This document shows positions 1 to 6,135 of a DNA stretch of 10,669 nt, piece by piece. Position 1 is the first letter of the stretch, and each line of letters opens with the position of its first letter. The notes below the pieces were generated by a model. That model did not search any database. It was not told where the DNA came from and worked only from the letters and a program-made list of their open reading frames with translations. The translations under genes and the position numbers were made by a program. Origin of the DNA: SZAS-103 sp043747745. GTDB lineage: Bacteria; Pseudomonadota; Gammaproteobacteria; Xanthomonadales; Xanthomonadaceae. The stretch spans positions 1 through 10,669 of the forward strand of contig JAYTOP010000064.1 of assembly GCA_043747745.1 (NCBI GenBank). The letters run 5' to 3'.

Positions 1-99
1 AGCTGGCCAACCCCAAAGCCACCGTGTAGTGACATTTTTGACCGCATCGCGGTAGACAAATCAAAGACTTGCGTGATTAGCTGCGGAACTTGTGAGGCC
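1..99. repeat. Left terminal inverted repeat, 99 bp
   Basis: Bases 1-99 are a perfect reverse complement of 10571-10669. Identity ends sharply: base 100 is A, whereas the corresponding base beyond the right copy is T. The repeat contains a small palindrome, ACCGC-ATC-GCGGT, at 41-53. I see no transposase or protein motif in it. It may be the end of a real inverted repeat longer than the window, or the shared k-mer of an assembly graph; the sequence alone cannot decide. Confidence 0.95.
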
Positions 100-384
100 A
101 TGAACGGACAGTCGTCGCACTCAACTCGAAGGAAGAAAGCGGACATTGGAATTGGCGGTGGAAGCCGAGTGCCCGCGTCCCGCGACCGACTCCGGAGTCG
201 GCCAAAACAGCCGTTGCCAAAACCCTGAAAAACCTCACAAACTGACCCCCGTTCGCGACCCGTTTTCAGGAGCCTGCAAGTGGCTCCATTAGGCCGATCA
301 TGGGTGGCTCCAATAGGGCGGTCGGTTACCGCCTCCTCGATCCTCGTCGATAAGACCGCAGATGCGGTGTTCTATCGTCGCCCG
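100..384. other. Gene-poor stretch with mobile-element debris
   Basis: I see no convincing gene here. A 14-bp string at 119-132 (ACTCAACTCGAAGG) recurs at 1861-1874, and a 15-bp string at 138-152 (AGCGGACATTGGAAT) recurs at 7541-7555. A small inverted repeat, ACCGC-AGAT-GCGGT, lies at 355-368. An ATG at 100 opens a 45-codon frame rich in Arg, Lys and Ser with no recognisable family, and I do not call it. Confidence 0.6.
241..324. mobile_element. Possible remnant of an IS21-family end
   Basis: Two related 21-bp strings lie in the same orientation at 280-300 (starting GTGGCTCCATTAGGC) and 304-324 (starting GTGGCTCCAATAGGG), 24 bp apart. Just upstream is a TGACCCCC string at 243-250. IS21-family ends carry several spaced copies of a roughly 20-bp transposase-binding repeat, and strings of this kind are familiar from such ends. 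No istA or istB coding sequence is present, so at most this is a relic. The family assignment is from memory and unverified. Confidence 0.4.
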
Positions 385-406
385 TCAGGGTGACGGGAGA
401 TCTTTT
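381..406 (+). terminator. Hairpin with short T run, overlapping the parE stop
   Basis: CCCGTCA (381-387), loop GGG, TGACGGG (391-397) form a perfect 7-bp stem, followed by AGATCTTTTG on the plus strand. In that direction it resembles a weak intrinsic terminator. On the minus strand it spans the stop codon of the parE frame (385-387) with no T tract, so it would not be a good terminator for parDE. Confidence 0.35.
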
Positions 407-717
407 GTGCCGGGTTCTTCGTCCAACGCCGATTCGTAGTCCTGTCCACCGTGGAAAACGCCCAGAACCAACACATGGTCGGCATCCGCCACGAACGCGA
501 TCACGGTGCGCTTGCGATAGTTGGTGACGCGGACTCCGGGACGAATGTCATCACGCCGAGTCCCGCGCGTCGGAAAGGTTTGCAGGCTATGGCAATAGTC
601 AAAGACGGCACCGGTGTAGCGCGCCGCGATCACCGGCGAAGCTACGGACTAGATGTATTGGTAGAGGGTCTCAAGCTGCTCGAGCGCACGCCGCGAGAAT
701 TCGATGCGTACAGTCAT
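385..717 (-). pseudogene. parE: ParE-family toxin interrupted by an in-frame amber codon
   Basis: The frame from ATG 715-717 reads MTVRIEFSRRALEQLETLYQYI, then TAG (rc of 649-651), then continues in the same frame through SVASPVIAARYTGAVFDYC to the stop at 385-387. Read through, it has 110 codons, the usual size for a ParE/RelE-superfamily toxin. The N-terminal helix start, the central tyrosine-rich part and the C-terminal strands (NYRKRTVIAFVAD, VLVLGVFHGG) are in family order. ParE toxins poison DNA gyrase or otherwise block growth. A CAG-to-TAG change is the simplest origin. Restart at GTG 631-633 would give an 82-aa fragment lacking the first helix. The ATG overlaps the parD stop by 4 bases. 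Either the toxin is dead, or it is read by suppression or restart, or the base is a sequencing error. Confidence 0.85.
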
Positions 718-995
718 GAACGACTTGTCGAAGTCCGCGCGTGAAGCGAATCCAGCCTGGTGCGTACATCCGCGCTGCTGACCACGCTCGAATGATCGGC
801 CTTTGCCTCGTCGTAGGCCGCAGCCACTTCGGTTCGTAGCCAAGCCTGCACCGCCCGATCGCGGGCAAGCAGGGTCCGCAGGCCATCCCGGATGACTTCG
901 CTCTCCGTCGCGTACTCGCCGGCAGCAACCTTGGCCTTCACTGCATCCGCCATGTCGTTCGGCAGGGTAATGCTCAGTTGTTGTGTCGAACGCAT
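714..995 (-). CDS. parD: ParD-family ribbon-helix-helix antitoxin
   Basis: This 93-aa protein opens with MRSTQQLSITLPNDMADAVK, the short beta strand and first helix of a ribbon-helix-helix DNA-binding domain. It continues with GEYATESEVIRDGLRTLLARD, the turn and second helix typical of ParD/CopG antitoxins. The C-terminal 40 residues are the toxin-binding tail. The start is supported by GGAG (rc of 1002-1005) 6 nt upstream. It is followed by parE with an ATGA overlap (714-717), which implies translational coupling. ParD normally neutralises ParE and represses its own operon, and a perfect 15-bp palindrome just upstream is a fitting operator. The gene is intact although its toxin partner has a nonsense codon. 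Confidence 0.9.
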   Translation of the reverse strand: MRSTQQLSITLPNDMADAVKAKVAAGEYATESEVIRDGLRTLLARDRAVQAWLRTEVAAAYDEAKADHSSVVSSADVRTRLDSLHARTSTSRS

Positions 996-1016
996 GGCTT
1001 TCTCCGCAGCGTCAGA

Positions 1017-1031
1017 TAGGATTCAATCCTA
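1017..1031. promoter_or_regulatory. Palindromic candidate operator of parDE
   Basis: TAGGATT-C-AATCCTA is a perfect 15-bp palindrome (7-bp arms, one-base centre) ending 21 bp upstream of the parD start codon. Ribbon-helix-helix antitoxins bind short palindromes in their own promoters, so this is the natural candidate for parDE autoregulation. No clear -35/-10 pair could be fixed. Confidence 0.5.
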
Positions 1032-1146
1032 CTCCCGTTTTTCCGCCTGGCAAGTCACAGACACGCTGGTCCGGGCATGGACAGTCAGCACCCGTTTGCC
1101 CCTCAGGCGCACGATTGGAGGTTCCACCACCAAGGGAGGAACCGGC

Positions 1147-1881
1147 ATGAATACGACTACACCCACTCACCCCCGCGTGCCCTGGAACAAGGACAAGCTC
1201 ACTGGCCAGAAGGCCCCGCTCAGGCTCCGCGACATCTGGGCCATCCGGATTCGCCTTCAACTGCAGAAGAAGGTCCGCGATCTTGCCCTGTTCAATCTGG
1301 CGATCGACAGCAAGTTGCGGGCCTGCGACTTGGTGAAGTTGCGGGTGCGTGACGTCGGCAGTGCCGATCGCATCTCCGCCCGCGCAATTGTCCTCCAGCA
1401 GAAAACGCAGCGCCCGGTCCAGTTCGAGATCACGGCGGAAACCCGCGAAGCCGTGCTCGCCTGGATCAAACATGCGCAGCTTCGGTCGGAATCGTTTCTC
1501 TTCCCCAGCCGAATCCATGAGTCGGCCCATCTCTCGACCCGGCAGTACGCCCGGATCGTCGACGACTGGGTCGACAGGATCGGCTTGGATGTCGCTGCCT
1601 ACGGCACGCACACGATGCGCCGTACGAAGGCATCACTGATCTACCGTCGTACGAAGAATCTCCGCGCCGTGCAATTGCTGTTGGGTCACACCAAGATGGA
1701 AAGCACAGTGCGGTATCTCGGTATCTCGGTATCTCGGCATCGAAGTGGACGACGCCCTCGAGATCGCCGAGCAGACCGAGGCGTGAAGGTCTGCGGCGAT
1801 ATCCGGACAGCGACCTTAGGGTACTGGGTCGCTGTCCGGCCACTTTTAGACGCCCGATCGACTCAACTCGAAGGCAAATAG
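1147..1881 (+). CDS. Short tyrosine recombinase/integrase with frameshifted C-terminus
   Basis: GGGAGGAA (1134-1141) precedes ATG 1147. The protein matches a recognisable short, mostly catalytic-domain tyrosine recombinase without the usual separate N-terminal core-binding domain. Visible active-site residues are R58 (SKLRACDL), K86 (QQKTQRP), H155 and R158 (THTMRRT), H181 (LLGHTK) and nucleophile Y190 (STVRYLG). At 1712-1735 the unit GGTATCTC occurs three times. With one copy the frame would continue as GIEVDDALEIAEQTEA to TGA 1784-1786, giving 207 aa. With three (+16 bp) the frame shifts after I193 and runs to 1881 with a novel 51-residue arginine-rich tail, 244 aa in total. All catalytic residues precede the shift; the lost C-terminal helix normally mediates subunit packing, so activity is uncertain. 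It is transcribed away from parDE. Confidence 0.85.
   Translation: MNTTTPTHPRVPWNKDKLTGQKAPLRLRDIWAIRIRLQLQKKVRDLALFNLAIDSKLRACDLVKLRVRDVGSADRISARAIVLQQKTQRPVQFEITAETREAVLAWIKHAQLRSESFLFPSRIHESAHLSTRQYARIVDDWVDRIGLDVAAYGTHTMRRTKASLIYRRTKNLRAVQLLLGHTKMESTVRYLGISVSRHRSGRRPRDRRADRGVKVCGDIRTATLGYWVAVRPLLDARSTQLEGK
1712..1735. repeat. Three tandem copies of an 8-bp unit inside the integrase gene
   Basis: The unit GGTATCTC is repeated exactly three times (1712-1719, 1720-1727, 1728-1735), followed by a degenerate GGCATCG. Because 8 is not a multiple of 3, every gain or loss of a unit changes the C-terminal reading frame of the recombinase. One copy restores the family-like ending, and so would four copies (a 24-bp difference). 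Confidence 0.95.
1803..1839. terminator. Perfect 13-bp inverted repeat after the integrase
   Basis: CCGGACAGCGACC (1803-1815) and GGTCGCTGTCCGG (1827-1839) are perfectly complementary around an 11-nt loop. Downstream on the plus strand is CCACTTTTAG, a short T run that is somewhat distant for an intrinsic terminator. It lies 16 bp past the ancestral integrase stop, and the frameshifted integrase reads through it. Besides termination, it could be a recombinase-related site. Confidence 0.6.
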
Positions 1882-1913
1882 CTGTCGTTCGGGTGAGCCT
1901 CTTTACAGCATGG

Positions 1914-2282
1914 TTAGGTGGCGCTTATGAAAACCCAGGCCAGCGACCCACAAGATTGACAATCTATGGCCGGGTTAGGATGTATAAGTCCGGAGCCACC
2001 GCAGGCGTCGCAGGGAGTCGCATGCGTTGGCCTGACTGGCAGGAACACAATGAGTTCGGGGTAAATGCGCTGTTGGGCGGAAATTAGAAACGACATCCGC
2101 TCACCACCCGATGCGATTCGCCAATCGTCTTGATCCGTGTGATCGTCGTCGTTCATCCAGACGGTGCCATCTGGGGCAATCGCAGAGTCGCATCCGATTG
2201 AACCACAAAGATACAGGGCATCACCGCCTGGCACTTTGATGCGTGAACCGCGGCTGCTTGACCATGACCAAAGTGCAGCCAA
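1914..2282 (-). CDS. Hypothetical small protein with paired CxxC knuckles
   Basis: I do not recognise the family by name. The 122-aa reading has a protein-like middle (GGDALYLCGSIGCDS, APDGTVWMNDDDH, ASGGERMSFLISAQQRIYP) and ends with CDACGGSGLI followed by DCQSCG, a CxxCxGxG-type zinc knuckle pair like those of DnaJ-type or rubredoxin-like ribbons. The only usual start in frame is TTG 2280-2282. The frame remains open upstream to a stop at 2325-2327 with no ATG or GTG, and I see no good ribosome binding site, so the 5' end may be missing. The TAA stop lies inside ACCTAAC (rc of 1913-1919), reminiscent of how integron cassettes end. A 64-aa plus-strand frame over the same bases looks like a shadow. 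The gene is moderately likely to be real or recently real. Confidence 0.5.
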   Translation of the reverse strand: MAALWSWSSSRGSRIKVPGGDALYLCGSIGCDSAIAPDGTVWMNDDDHTDQDDWRIASGGERMSFLISAQQRIYPELIVFLPVRPTHATPCDACGGSGLIHPNPAIDCQSCGSLAWVFISAT

Positions 2283-2412
2283 TTGCCTAGCGTTCGCACC
2301 GTGATTGCTGGCAATGCAGCCAACTCACGTTGGCAAAGGAGTGGCGCAACCTCACTCACGTGCTGTTAACACCAATGCGAGCCAACTCCAACAAGCAAAA
2401 TGGAGCAAGACA
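2283..2412. other. Intergenic region upstream of the flavoprotein gene
   Basis: No gene is supported here. It contains a perfect small inverted repeat, GCCAAC-TCAC-GTTGGC, at 2319-2334. The flavoprotein frame is open on the plus strand from 2305, but the ATG there has no ribosome binding site and its residues look non-coding, so the gene start is placed at 2413. A promoter for the flavoprotein gene is expected here, but none is obvious. Confidence 0.5.
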
Positions 2413-3501
2413 ATGGCAAGGACAGCCCATGCGACGCCGCCGATCCGGCGTGGCCAGCCCGACGTGCAACTGGGTCGCGAGGCGTTCATCGCGCGATTCC
2501 GGGAGGCGTTCACCGACCCTGCTTATGCCGAGGCCGGCGACACGCTCGAGCGCATGGCCGACGTCGCGTGGGATGCCTACAGCGATGGACGCAAGTCGCC
2601 CCAGACGCGCAAGGCCGGCGCCGGTTATGCCGATCCCGAATATGACCTGTCGCTCGACTGGCTTGCGACGCGCGCCGCGATCGACGCGGCGCAGGCGCGC
2701 CAGTGCGATCCGGGATCGCCGACGCGCATTCTGCTGATTTGCGCCTCGCCGCGCAGCGAACACACCTGCCCCGGCGAGATGTCCAAGAGTTTCCGCTTGC
2801 TGGAAGCCGCGCGCGCAGTGGTCACCGGTAGCGGCTGCGAATGCGACACGCTCGAACTCAGCCGTGTCACCGCCGAGTACGGACGCAACATCCATCCCTG
2901 CAAGGGCTGCGTGTCGACGGCGATGCCGCTTTGTCACTGGCCGTGTTCGTGCTATCCCAACCATGGCCTGGGCCAGACACAGGACTGGATGGCCGAGATT
3001 TACGCGCTCTGGGCAGCCGCGCACGGCGTACTGATCATCACACCTGTGCATTGGAACCAAGCACCGTCGGTATTGAAGCTGATGATCGATCGGCTGGTGT
3101 GCGCCGACGGCGGCAACCGCGATCCGTCGTCCACGCATGGCAAGAAACCCTTACAGGCGAAAGCGATGGAACTGGCCGGTTGGGACTACCCGCAGCATCT
3201 TGCCGGTCGCGCGTTCGGCCTGGTGGTGCATGGCGATACCGAAGGCGCGCAGACGCTACGCCGTTGCCTTACCGACTGGCTGCACGGCATGGGGCTCGTC
3301 GACGCGGGATCTGCGGCGCAACTGGACCGCTATATCGGCTATTACGAACCCTATGCCACGAGCCATGTCGCGCTGGACAAGGACGCGGCGATGTTCGAGG
3401 AAACGCGCAATGCCGCCCGCGCCGTGGTCGAGCAGGTAAGACGCCTGCGCGCCGGCGAGGAAGCGCCGGACGCGAAGCTCAAGCGCCCGCGCGCGAAGTA
3501 G
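2413..3501 (+). CDS. Flavodoxin-fold NAD(P)H-dependent FMN reductase-like oxidoreductase
   Basis: The start ATG 2413 follows GGAG (2402-2405) at good spacing and gives 362 aa. Residues 1-100 form a helical N-terminal extension (AFIARFREAFTDPAYAEAGD and on). Residues about 105-330 form the flavodoxin-like domain: strand RILLICASPRSEHTC (105-119) supplies the phosphate loop for FMN, and TPVHWNQAPSVLKLMIDR (210-227) is the second FMN-contacting loop and helix typical of the NADPH-dependent FMN reductase family. Between them a cysteine-rich segment has C163-K-G-C166, then C174, C178 and C180, as in iron-sulfur flavoprotein relatives, so a metal or redox role is possible. It is probably a soluble cytoplasmic enzyme; its substrate is unknown. 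Its last 23 bases overlap the 3' end of the convergent PLP-enzyme gene. A role beside ergothioneine synthesis is conjecture. Confidence 0.85.
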   Translation: MARTAHATPPIRRGQPDVQLGREAFIARFREAFTDPAYAEAGDTLERMADVAWDAYSDGRKSPQTRKAGAGYADPEYDLSLDWLATRAAIDAAQARQCDPGSPTRILLICASPRSEHTCPGEMSKSFRLLEAARAVVTGSGCECDTLELSRVTAEYGRNIHPCKGCVSTAMPLCHWPCSCYPNHGLGQTQDWMAEIYALWAAAHGVLIITPVHWNQAPSVLKLMIDRLVCADGGNRDPSSTHGKKPLQAKAMELAGWDYPQHLAGRAFGLVVHGDTEGAQTLRRCLTDWLHGMGLVDAGSAAQLDRYIGYYEPYATSHVALDKDAAMFEETRNAARAVVEQVRRLRAGEEAPDAKLKRPRAK

Positions 3502-4660
3502 CCGAAGCCATGTCGGCGATCCGACCTGCCAGGGCTTCCAGTTGGGCGATCGTGACATGCAGGTGTGGGGCAATCCGAAACCGTCCGTTGTGCCTGGTGA
3601 ACACGACGCACTGCGTGCGCAGCGTGGCGGCCAGCGCTTCTGCGTCTTCAACCGGTGGTTGCAGCGCGCAAAAATGCGCGACCTCGTCCGCTGGCAACCA
3701 CGCACCAAGCCCATGCTCACGCAGCGCGCCGAGAAACGCGCGCATGCGGGCGCGCAGGGCCGTGGCAAGATCCGCCACGCCCCACGCGAGCACCTGCGTC
3801 AACGCGGCCTCGCTCATTGCCAGCCGCATGAGATCGCAAACGCCATCGGCATCGAATCGGCGCGCGCCCGGTAGCGGTTCGAAACCGCCGTTCCCATCGA
3901 TTCGCCACAACGCGTCGTTGTCGCATGCCATCCATCCGTGTTCGAGCGGCGTGCCCGCATCGCGCCAGCATGGCGCGGTCCACAAATAGGCGAGTCCGTA
4001 TGGACCGAGCAACCATTTGTAGCCGACGGCGACGACGAAATCCGGCTGCCACGATTCCAGGTCCAGCGGCAATGCGCCAAGGCTCTGGCTCAGATCGAGC
4101 ACCATCCGCGCACCGCATCCGCGCGCGCGCCGTGCGATCGCCGCCAGATCGAGCTGCGTGCCGTCCCGCCAATGCACGTGCGGCAATGCAAGCGTCGCGA
4201 TTCCCGGCTCTTCATCGAGGGCGCGCAGCACCGCAGCCGTCCAGTTGTGCTCTGCATCGCGACGCGCGAACACCAGGCGTGCCCCTGCCTCGGCACAGCG
4301 CCGCTTCCACGGCAACAGGTTCGACGGGAACTGTCCGTCGAGCACCAGCACCGCCTGTCCGCGTTGCAGCGGAAGATTGCGCGCGGCCAGACTCAATCCG
4401 TATGCGGCGGAAGGCACCAGCGCCAACGCATCTGCATTGCGGTCGAACAGCTGCGCGGCCAGTGTGCGCACGCGTTCGACGCGTTCGCGCCATTCAGCGC
4501 CGAACCAGTGGGTGCTGCCGTCGTGCAGGGCTGCCATCGCAGCCGTGTGCACCGATCGCAGTGGCGGCCCATGCGCAGCGCAGTCCAGATAAAGTTGCCC
4601 GTCGGCAACAACGAATGCGTCGATCGCTGTCGCGAGCGGCAAGGGCGCGCTGGAGTTCAT
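3479..4660 (-). CDS. Class V aminotransferase-fold PLP enzyme, possible EgtE-like C-S lyase
   Basis: This is a 393-aa fold-type I PLP protein of the aminotransferase class V family (cysteine desulfurase/isopenicillin epimerase-like). Key features are LYLDCAAHGPP near the start (23-33), HVHWRDG (161-167), the cofactor-ring aspartate D189 in LDLSQSLGALPLD, and Schiff-base lysine K215 in VGYKWLLGPYG. ATG 4658-4660 is chosen because family proteins begin close to this point; an upstream in-frame ATG at 4694-4696 would add 12 residues, and neither has a strong ribosome binding site. It is divergent from egtB across 134 bp. In actinobacteria the class V enzyme EgtE cleaves hercynylcysteine sulfoxide to ergothioneine, so the position next to egtBD suggests that role here. 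A cysteine desulfurase-like role is the alternative. Confidence 0.85.
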   Translation of the reverse strand: MNSSAPLPLATAIDAFVVADGQLYLDCAAHGPPLRSVHTAAMAALHDGSTHWFGAEWRERVERVRTLAAQLFDRNADALALVPSAAYGLSLAARNLPLQRGQAVLVLDGQFPSNLLPWKRRCAEAGARLVFARRDAEHNWTAAVLRALDEEPGIATLALPHVHWRDGTQLDLAAIARRARGCGARMVLDLSQSLGALPLDLESWQPDFVVAVGYKWLLGPYGLAYLWTAPCWRDAGTPLEHGWMACDNDALWRIDGNGGFEPLPGARRFDADGVCDLMRLAMSEAALTQVLAWGVADLATALRARMRAFLGALREHGLGAWLPADEVAHFCALQPPVEDAEALAATLRTQCVVFTRHNGRFRIAPHLHVTIAQLEALAGRIADMASATSRAGA

Positions 4661-4794
4661 GCGGGTACTGTAAAGGCAAGCTGTGCTGTCATCCATCCGT
4701 TGAACGCTTCGAACGGCCCCTCGTCGCTGCTTTCACGTCCTCATTGCGCTGGTTGAATGATCTTGTGTCTTCTTCTGCCGAACCTGGCGACACC
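4661..4794. promoter_or_regulatory. Divergent promoter region between the PLP enzyme and egtB
   Basis: This 134-bp gap must hold promoters for both directions. I cannot fix a convincing -35/-10 pair on either strand. CGTTGAACGCTTCGAACG (4699-4716) is an imperfect inverted repeat and the only operator-like element noticed. The ribosome binding sites on both sides are weak. Confidence 0.4.
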
Positions 4795-6135
4795 ATGCCT
4801 GCCGTCCTCAACGCCACCGCCGCCGCACCATCCGAACTCGCCGGACGCTACGCCGCCACTCGCGGCCGCAGCGTGGCGCTTGCCGCGCCGTTGTCGGCGG
4901 AGGATGCGATGGTGCAGAGCATGCCCGACGCGAGTCCGGCGAAATGGCATCTCGCGCACACCACATGGTTTTTCGAACAGTTCGTGTTGGGCGCATTGCC
5001 AGGCTACACGCCGATCCATGCGGACTGGCATTTCCTGTTCAACAGCTACTACAACAGCGTGGGGCCGATGCACGCACGGGCGCAGCGCGGAGTGCTGTCG
5101 CGGCCGTCGCTTGAGCAGGTGCTGGCCTATCGCCTCGAAGTGGACGCGCGGATGGCGCGCCGTTTCGTACGCGGCGACTTCGACTTGCAGGCGCAACAAC
5201 GCATTGCGCTCGGCCTGCAGCACGAGCAGCAGCACCAGGAACTGCTGCTGACCGATAGCAAGCACGCGCTGTGGTGCAATCCGCTGAAGCCTGCATACCG
5301 TGACGATCTCGCCCGACCGCGCGCCGCCAACGCAGTGCCTCTGCGCTGGATCGACGGCAGCGAGGGCATCGTCGGAATGGGTGCGCCGCCGTGGCCGGAC
5401 GCATCGTCGCTGGATCGCCTTGCATCAGGGCAGCCCGCGTTCGCCTTCGACAACGAATCGCCGCGCCATCGCGTGTTGCTGCAGCCCCACGCGCTTGCCA
5501 GCCGTCCAGTGACCAACGCCGAATACCGCAGCTTCATCGAGGATGGCGGCTATCGTACGTCGGCGTTGTGGCTGAGCGCGGGCTGGATGCGTGCCCAATC
5601 CGAAGCGTGGCATGCGCCTCTGTACTGGGACGACGACCTTGCCCTCGAGTTCACGCTCGGTGGGATGCGCCCGATCGACCCGGATGTGCCGGTTTCGCAC
5701 ATCAGCTATTTCGAGGCAGACGCATTCGCGCGCTGGGCCGGTGCGCGCCTGCCAACCGAAGCCGAATGGGAGCACGCCGCTTCCGCGTTGCCGGTGCGCG
5801 GAAACTTCGTCGAGGCCGACTTTCTGCATCCCGTGGCGGATGGTGGGGCGGATGCCGCCGCGCGAGCCGCTGGCGTGCGACCGAACGACTTCCGACACAT
5901 GTTCGGCGATGTATGGGAGTGGACCGCCAGCGCCTACGCGCCGTATCCGGGATTCCGGACCCTGCCCGGCGCGCTGGGCGAATACAACGGCAAGTTCATG
6001 TGCGGGCAACAGGTGCTGCGCGGCGGCAGTTGCGTCAGTTCCGCCGATCATGTGCGCGCGAGCTACCGAAACTTTTTCCAACCACCCGACCGCTGGCAGT
6101 TTTCCGGCCTGCGTCTTGCGAAGGACCGCCCATGA
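4795..6135 (+). CDS. egtB: EgtB, hercynine sulfoxide synthase (ergothioneine biosynthesis)
   Basis: This is a 446-aa non-haem iron oxygenase that joins hercynine to a thiol substrate with O2, forming a C-S bond and sulfoxide. The N-terminal DinB-like four-helix domain shows KWHLAHTTWFFEQFVL (50-65) and HEQQHQE (143-149); H52 or H55 together with H143 and H147 fit the three-histidine iron site of characterised EgtB. The C-terminal formylglycine-generating-enzyme-like (FGE-sulfatase) domain shows RPVTNAEYRSFIEDGGY, LPTEAEWEHAA, DVWEWTASAYAPYPGF and the ending LRGGSCVSSADHVRASYRNF. ATG 4795 sits where family N-termini begin; the frame is open far upstream but that part is antisense to the PLP enzyme. 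The stop overlaps the egtD start (ATGA, 6132-6135). Whether gamma-glutamylcysteine or cysteine is the sulfur donor cannot be read from the sequence by eye. Confidence 0.95.
   Translation: MPAVLNATAAAPSELAGRYAATRGRSVALAAPLSAEDAMVQSMPDASPAKWHLAHTTWFFEQFVLGALPGYTPIHADWHFLFNSYYNSVGPMHARAQRGVLSRPSLEQVLAYRLEVDARMARRFVRGDFDLQAQQRIALGLQHEQQHQELLLTDSKHALWCNPLKPAYRDDLARPRAANAVPLRWIDGSEGIVGMGAPPWPDASSLDRLASGQPAFAFDNESPRHRVLLQPHALASRPVTNAEYRSFIEDGGYRTSALWLSAGWMRAQSEAWHAPLYWDDDLALEFTLGGMRPIDPDVPVSHISYFEADAFARWAGARLPTEAEWEHAASALPVRGNFVEADFLHPVADGGADAAARAAGVRPNDFRHMFGDVWEWTASAYAPYPGFRTLPGALGEYNGKFMCGQQVLRGGSCVSSADHVRASYRNFFQPPDRWQFSGLRLAKDRP

Noticed and set aside
100..237. 45-codon frame starting at the inner edge of the left repeat
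   Set aside because: Low-complexity basic composition and poorly spaced ribosome binding site; nothing distinguishes it from chance.
892..1146. Upstream extension of the integrase frame
   Set aside because: It overlaps parD on the opposite strand, and a strong ribosome binding site sits just before ATG 1147, where the family sequence starts.
1893..2087. 64-aa plus-strand frame after the integrase
   Set aside because: It lies opposite the CxxC-knuckle ORF, has no ribosome binding site and no family-like composition; it is the likely shadow of the two.
3925..4794. Long upstream extension of the egtB frame
   Set aside because: It runs antisense to the PLP-enzyme gene, is arginine- and alanine-rich, and ends where the EgtB N-terminus begins; high GC content explains the open frame.
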